Part shown: positions 61,528 through 64,000 of the stretch, one piece after another | Position numbering within the stretch: the stretch's first letter is position 1 | Layout of the letters: every line of letters begins with the position of its first letter | Assembly: GCA_905221435.1 (NCBI GenBank) | Contig: CAJNDD010000001.1 | Coordinates: forward strand, 62,001 to 126,000 | DNA length: 64,000 bases | Source: a bacterium | Lineage (GTDB): Bacteria; Bacillota; Bacilli; Lactobacillales; Streptococcaceae | Direction: 5' to 3' | Program-made: the position numbers and the translations under genes | The notes under the pieces: generated by a model | What the model saw: only the letters and a program-made list of their open reading frames with translations | The model's database searches: none | What the model was told of the DNA's origin: nothing

Positions 61528-62700
61528 ATGACAATCGGTATTGATAAGATTGGTTTCGCGACCAGTCAATATGTCTTGAAATTACAAGACTTAGCAGAAG
61601 CGAGGGGAGTTGACCCCGAAAAATTTAGCAAGGGACTCTTGTTAAATGAAATTAGTATTGCGCCACTGACTGAGGACATTGTTACCTTGGCTGCTAGTGC
61701 AAGCAACTCTATTTTAACAGACAAAGAAAAAGAAGAAATCGATATGGTCATCGTGGCGACCGAGTCAGGGATTGACCAGAGTAAGGCAGCGGCAGTCTTT
61801 GTTCATGGCCTATTAGGCATTCAGCCTTTCGCCCGTAGCTTTGAAATCAAAGAAGCCTGCTATGGAGCGACAGCTGCCCTTCATTATGCTAAATTGCATG
61901 TAGAAAATTCTCCAGAGTCTAAGGTTTTGGTCATTGCCAGTGATATTGCCAAGTATGGTGTGGGAACTCCAGGTGAGCCAACTCAGGGTGCTGGAAGTGT
62001 GGTGATGCTGATCACCCAAAATCCGCGCATTATGGCCTTTAACAATGATAACGTTGCCCAAACGCGCGACATCATGGATTTCTGGCGTCCGAACTATTCA
62101 AGCACTCCTTATGTAAATGGCATGTACTCGACCCAACAGTATCTTGATTGCCTGACAACGACTTGGGATGAATACAAGAAACGCTATGATTGGACTATGG
62201 ACGACTTTGCGGCTATCTGCTTCCACTTGCCTTATCCTAAGCTGGCCCTAAAAGGCTTACGCAAGATGATGGACAAAACTTTGTCTAAAGAAAAACAGGA
62301 TAGTTTGCAAGAGAACTTTGATAAGTCCATTCTCTACAGTCAGATGATTGGAAATATCTATACAGGTTCCCTCTTTCTCGGTCTCCTTTCTCTTTTGGAA
62401 AATGCAGAGACTTTGAAGGCTGGAGATAAAATTGCCCTCTACAGTTACGGAAGTGGAGCGGTTTCAGAGTTCTTTAGTGGTGAATTGGTCGAAGGCTATG
62501 AGGCTTACCTTGATAAGGACCGCTTGAGCAAACTCAAGCAACGTACAGCATTGTCTGTTGCAGACTATGAAAAAGTCTTCTTCGAAGACTTGCAGTTGGA
62601 TGAGTCTGGTTCAGCCCAATTTGCAGGTTATGAACATCAAGACTATGCCTTGGTTGAAATTGTCGACCACCAACGCCGTTATAGCAAGGTTGAAAAATAA
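61528..62700 (+). CDS. mvaS: Hydroxymethylglutaryl-CoA synthase MvaS
   Basis: MvaS joins acetyl-CoA and acetoacetyl-CoA to HMG-CoA, the start of the mevalonate route to isoprenoids. The chosen start is ATG 61528 (MTIGIDKIGF), with GAGG upstream; the frame is open 42 bases further but without a good site. The catalytic cysteine is C111 in EACYGATAAL. PNYSSTPYVNG and the SYGSGAVSEFFSG segment also fit. The length is 390 residues. A TGTGATAAAAT promoter-like element lies near 61473. The stop shares a base with the mvaA start. Confidence 0.96.
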   Translation: MTIGIDKIGFATSQYVLKLQDLAEARGVDPEKFSKGLLLNEISIAPLTEDIVTLAASASNSILTDKEKEEIDMVIVATESGIDQSKAAAVFVHGLLGIQPFARSFEIKEACYGATAALHYAKLHVENSPESKVLVIASDIAKYGVGTPGEPTQGAGSVVMLITQNPRIMAFNNDNVAQTRDIMDFWRPNYSSTPYVNGMYSTQQYLDCLTTTWDEYKKRYDWTMDDFAAICFHLPYPKLALKGLRKMMDKTLSKEKQDSLQENFDKSILYSQMIGNIYTGSLFLGLLSLLENAETLKAGDKIALYSYGSGAVSEFFSGELVEGYEAYLDKDRLSKLKQRTALSVADYEKVFFEDLQLDESGSAQFAGYEHQDYALVEIVDHQRRYSKVEK

Positions 62701-63974
62701 TGAAGATAAGTTGGAATGGATTTTCTAAAAAATCATACCATGAGCGCCTTGAGTTGCTGAAAGCTCAGGCGCTCCTTAGTCCTGAAAAGCAAATGAGTCT
62801 AGAGCAGGATGAACAAGTCAGCTTGGCTGTTGCAGACCAGCTGAGTGAGAATGTGGTGGGAACTTTTTCTCTGCCTTATTCGATCATTCCAGAGCTTTTG
62901 GTGAATGGTCAGGACTACACAGTTCCCTATGTGACAGAAGAACCCTCAGTGGTTGCTGCGGCTAGCTATGCCAGCAAAATCATCAAGCGGGCAGGTGGCT
63001 TTACTGCTCAGGTTCATCAGCGCCAGATGATCGGTCAGGTAGCCCTTTATCAAGTTGCTGAGCCTGAACAAGCGCAAGAGAAGATTGACAGCAAGAAAGC
63101 GGAGCTCTTGGAACTTGCCAATCAAGCCTATCCTTCTATCGTCAAACGTGGTGGTGGGGCGCGTGATTTGCATGTAGAGCAGATCAAAGGTAAAACAGAC
63201 TTTCTCGTTGTCTATCTCCATGTCGATACCCAGGAAGCCATGGGAGCCAATATGCTCAACACCATGCTGGAAGCCTTGAAGCCAGTCTTAGAAGAACTCA
63301 GTCAGGGACAGAGTCTCATGGGAATCCTGTCCAACTACGCGACCGATTCTCTGGTGACTGCAAGCTGTCGTATCGCCTTTCGCTACTTGAGCCCTCAAAG
63401 GGATCAAGGACGAGAAATTGCGGAGAAAATAGCCTTGGCTAGTCAGTTTGCGCAGACAGACCCTTACCGAGCAGCTACCCATAATAAAGGGATTTTTAAT
63501 GGTATTGATGCTATTTTAATCGCCACTGGTAATGACTGGCGTGCCATCGAAGCTGGGGCTCATGCCTTTGCCAGTCGAGATGGACGCTATCAAGGTCTTA
63601 GTCAATGGACGATGGACATGGAAAGAGAAGAATTAGTCGGTGAGATGACACTACCCATGCCCGTAGCGACCAAGGGTGGCTCTATTGGACTCAACCCACG
63701 TGTAGCCCTCAGTCATGAACTACTAGGAAATCCTTCTGCCAAGGAATTAGCCCAGATTATCGTGTCCATCGGTCTTGCCCAAAACTTTGCGGCCCTCAAA
63801 GCCTTGGTCAGTACGGGCATCCAGCAAGGCCACATGAAACTACAGGCCAAATCCCTAGCTCTCCTAGCAGGTGCTAGTGAGTCCGAAGTTGCTCCCCTCG
63901 TTGAGCGGCTCATCGCAGATAAAACCTTTAACTTAGAGACAGCCCAGTGCTATCTCGAAAACTTAAGATCATAA
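62700..63974 (+). CDS. mvaA: Hydroxymethylglutaryl-CoA reductase (class II) MvaA
   Basis: MvaA reduces HMG-CoA to mevalonate. The 424-residue product is a soluble class II enzyme without membrane anchor. Characteristic segments are ENVVGTFSLPYSI (residues ~50-62), the catalytic-lysine and nucleotide regions with QEAMGANMLNTML near 178, KGIFNGIDAI near 265 and GGSIGLNP. The start overlaps the last base of mvaS (TAATG), a tightly coupled pair. Confidence 0.96.
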   Translation: MKISWNGFSKKSYHERLELLKAQALLSPEKQMSLEQDEQVSLAVADQLSENVVGTFSLPYSIIPELLVNGQDYTVPYVTEEPSVVAAASYASKIIKRAGGFTAQVHQRQMIGQVALYQVAEPEQAQEKIDSKKAELLELANQAYPSIVKRGGGARDLHVEQIKGKTDFLVVYLHVDTQEAMGANMLNTMLEALKPVLEELSQGQSLMGILSNYATDSLVTASCRIAFRYLSPQRDQGREIAEKIALASQFAQTDPYRAATHNKGIFNGIDAILIATGNDWRAIEAGAHAFASRDGRYQGLSQWTMDMEREELVGEMTLPMPVATKGGSIGLNPRVALSHELLGNPSAKELAQIIVSIGLAQNFAALKALVSTGIQQGHMKLQAKSLALLAGASESEVAPLVERLIADKTFNLETAQCYLENLRS

Positions 63975-63976
63975 AA

Positions 63977-64000
63977 AACTCAGACGAATTCGTCTGAGTT
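63977..64000. terminator. Terminator stem after mvaA at the window edge
   Basis: AACTCAGACG at 63977-63986 pairs with CGTCTGAGTT at 63991-64000 around AATT. The T run, if any, lies beyond the window. Confidence 0.75.

Overview
The window is chromosomal DNA from a low-GC Gram-positive coccus, almost certainly a Mitis-group Streptococcus (S. mitis / S. oralis / S. pneumoniae relatives). The evidence is the near-pneumococcal sequence and order of the division cluster (ftsA-ftsZ-ylmE-sepF-ylmG-ylmH-divIVA-ileS), the secA-aroF-aroG-acpS-alr-recG block, the YSIRK/LPETG sialidase NanA, yefM-yoeB, the rny / gmk-rpoZ-priA-fmt-rsmB-phpP-stkP block and the mevalonate genes mvaS-mvaA. No rRNA, tRNA or CRISPR array was seen.

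Layout. 1-3.4 kb: end of ddl, murF, a Nudix hydrolase and a YwaF-like membrane protein. 3.6-9.6 kb: division operon, with an unusual extra short DivIVA-like gene just before divIVA. 9.6-12.7 kb: T-box leader and ileS. 12.9-21.7 kb: a small membrane protein, secA, two DAHP synthases, acpS, alr, recG. 21.8-26.5 kb: a possible 23-residue peptide unit, an acetyl-xylan-esterase-type hydrolase and nanA. 26.5-31.1 kb: accessory island (below). 31.2-33.5 kb, minus strand: an aromatic-acid-exporter-like membrane protein and the Ser/Thr symporter sstT. 33.6-40.9 kb: mscS-like and corA-like genes, the yqeG-yqeH-yhbY-nadD-yqeK-rsfS housekeeping run, a methyltransferase and tmcAL. 41.0-41.6 kb: the yefM-yoeB toxin-antitoxin module between near-identical terminator repeats. 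41.8-49.9 kb: a type I restriction-modification operon with two extra genes inserted. 50-64 kb: rny, gmk to stkP, a two-gene Thr/Ser exporter, mvaS and mvaA.

Two regions stand out. The first (26.5-31.1 kb) looks like a bank of interbacterial-competition cassettes. It starts beside a decayed IS3-family element. It carries two tandem, headless toxin C-terminal modules with a PD-(D/E)xK nuclease signature resembling PoNe DNase domains, each followed by a DUF1910/DUF1911 (PoNi-type) immunity gene. Further immunity genes of unrelated families follow (SMI1/KNR4-type with an in-frame stop, YezG/DUF600-type, GAD-like/Tdi1-type), one preceded by what may be the tail of a lost toxin. No delivery gene is present, so these are probably orphan modules that confer immunity or serve as donors for a full-length toxin elsewhere.

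The second (41.8-49.9 kb) is hsdM-hsdS-X-Y-hsdR, where X is a multi-pass membrane protein and Y a DUF4868-like protein. This matches the architecture of the two-gene Kiwa anti-phage system (KwaA-KwaB), embedded in one polarity inside the restriction operon. The type I enzyme and the Kiwa-like pair would form a layered defence island. The family calls rest on reading the translated sequences, not on searches.
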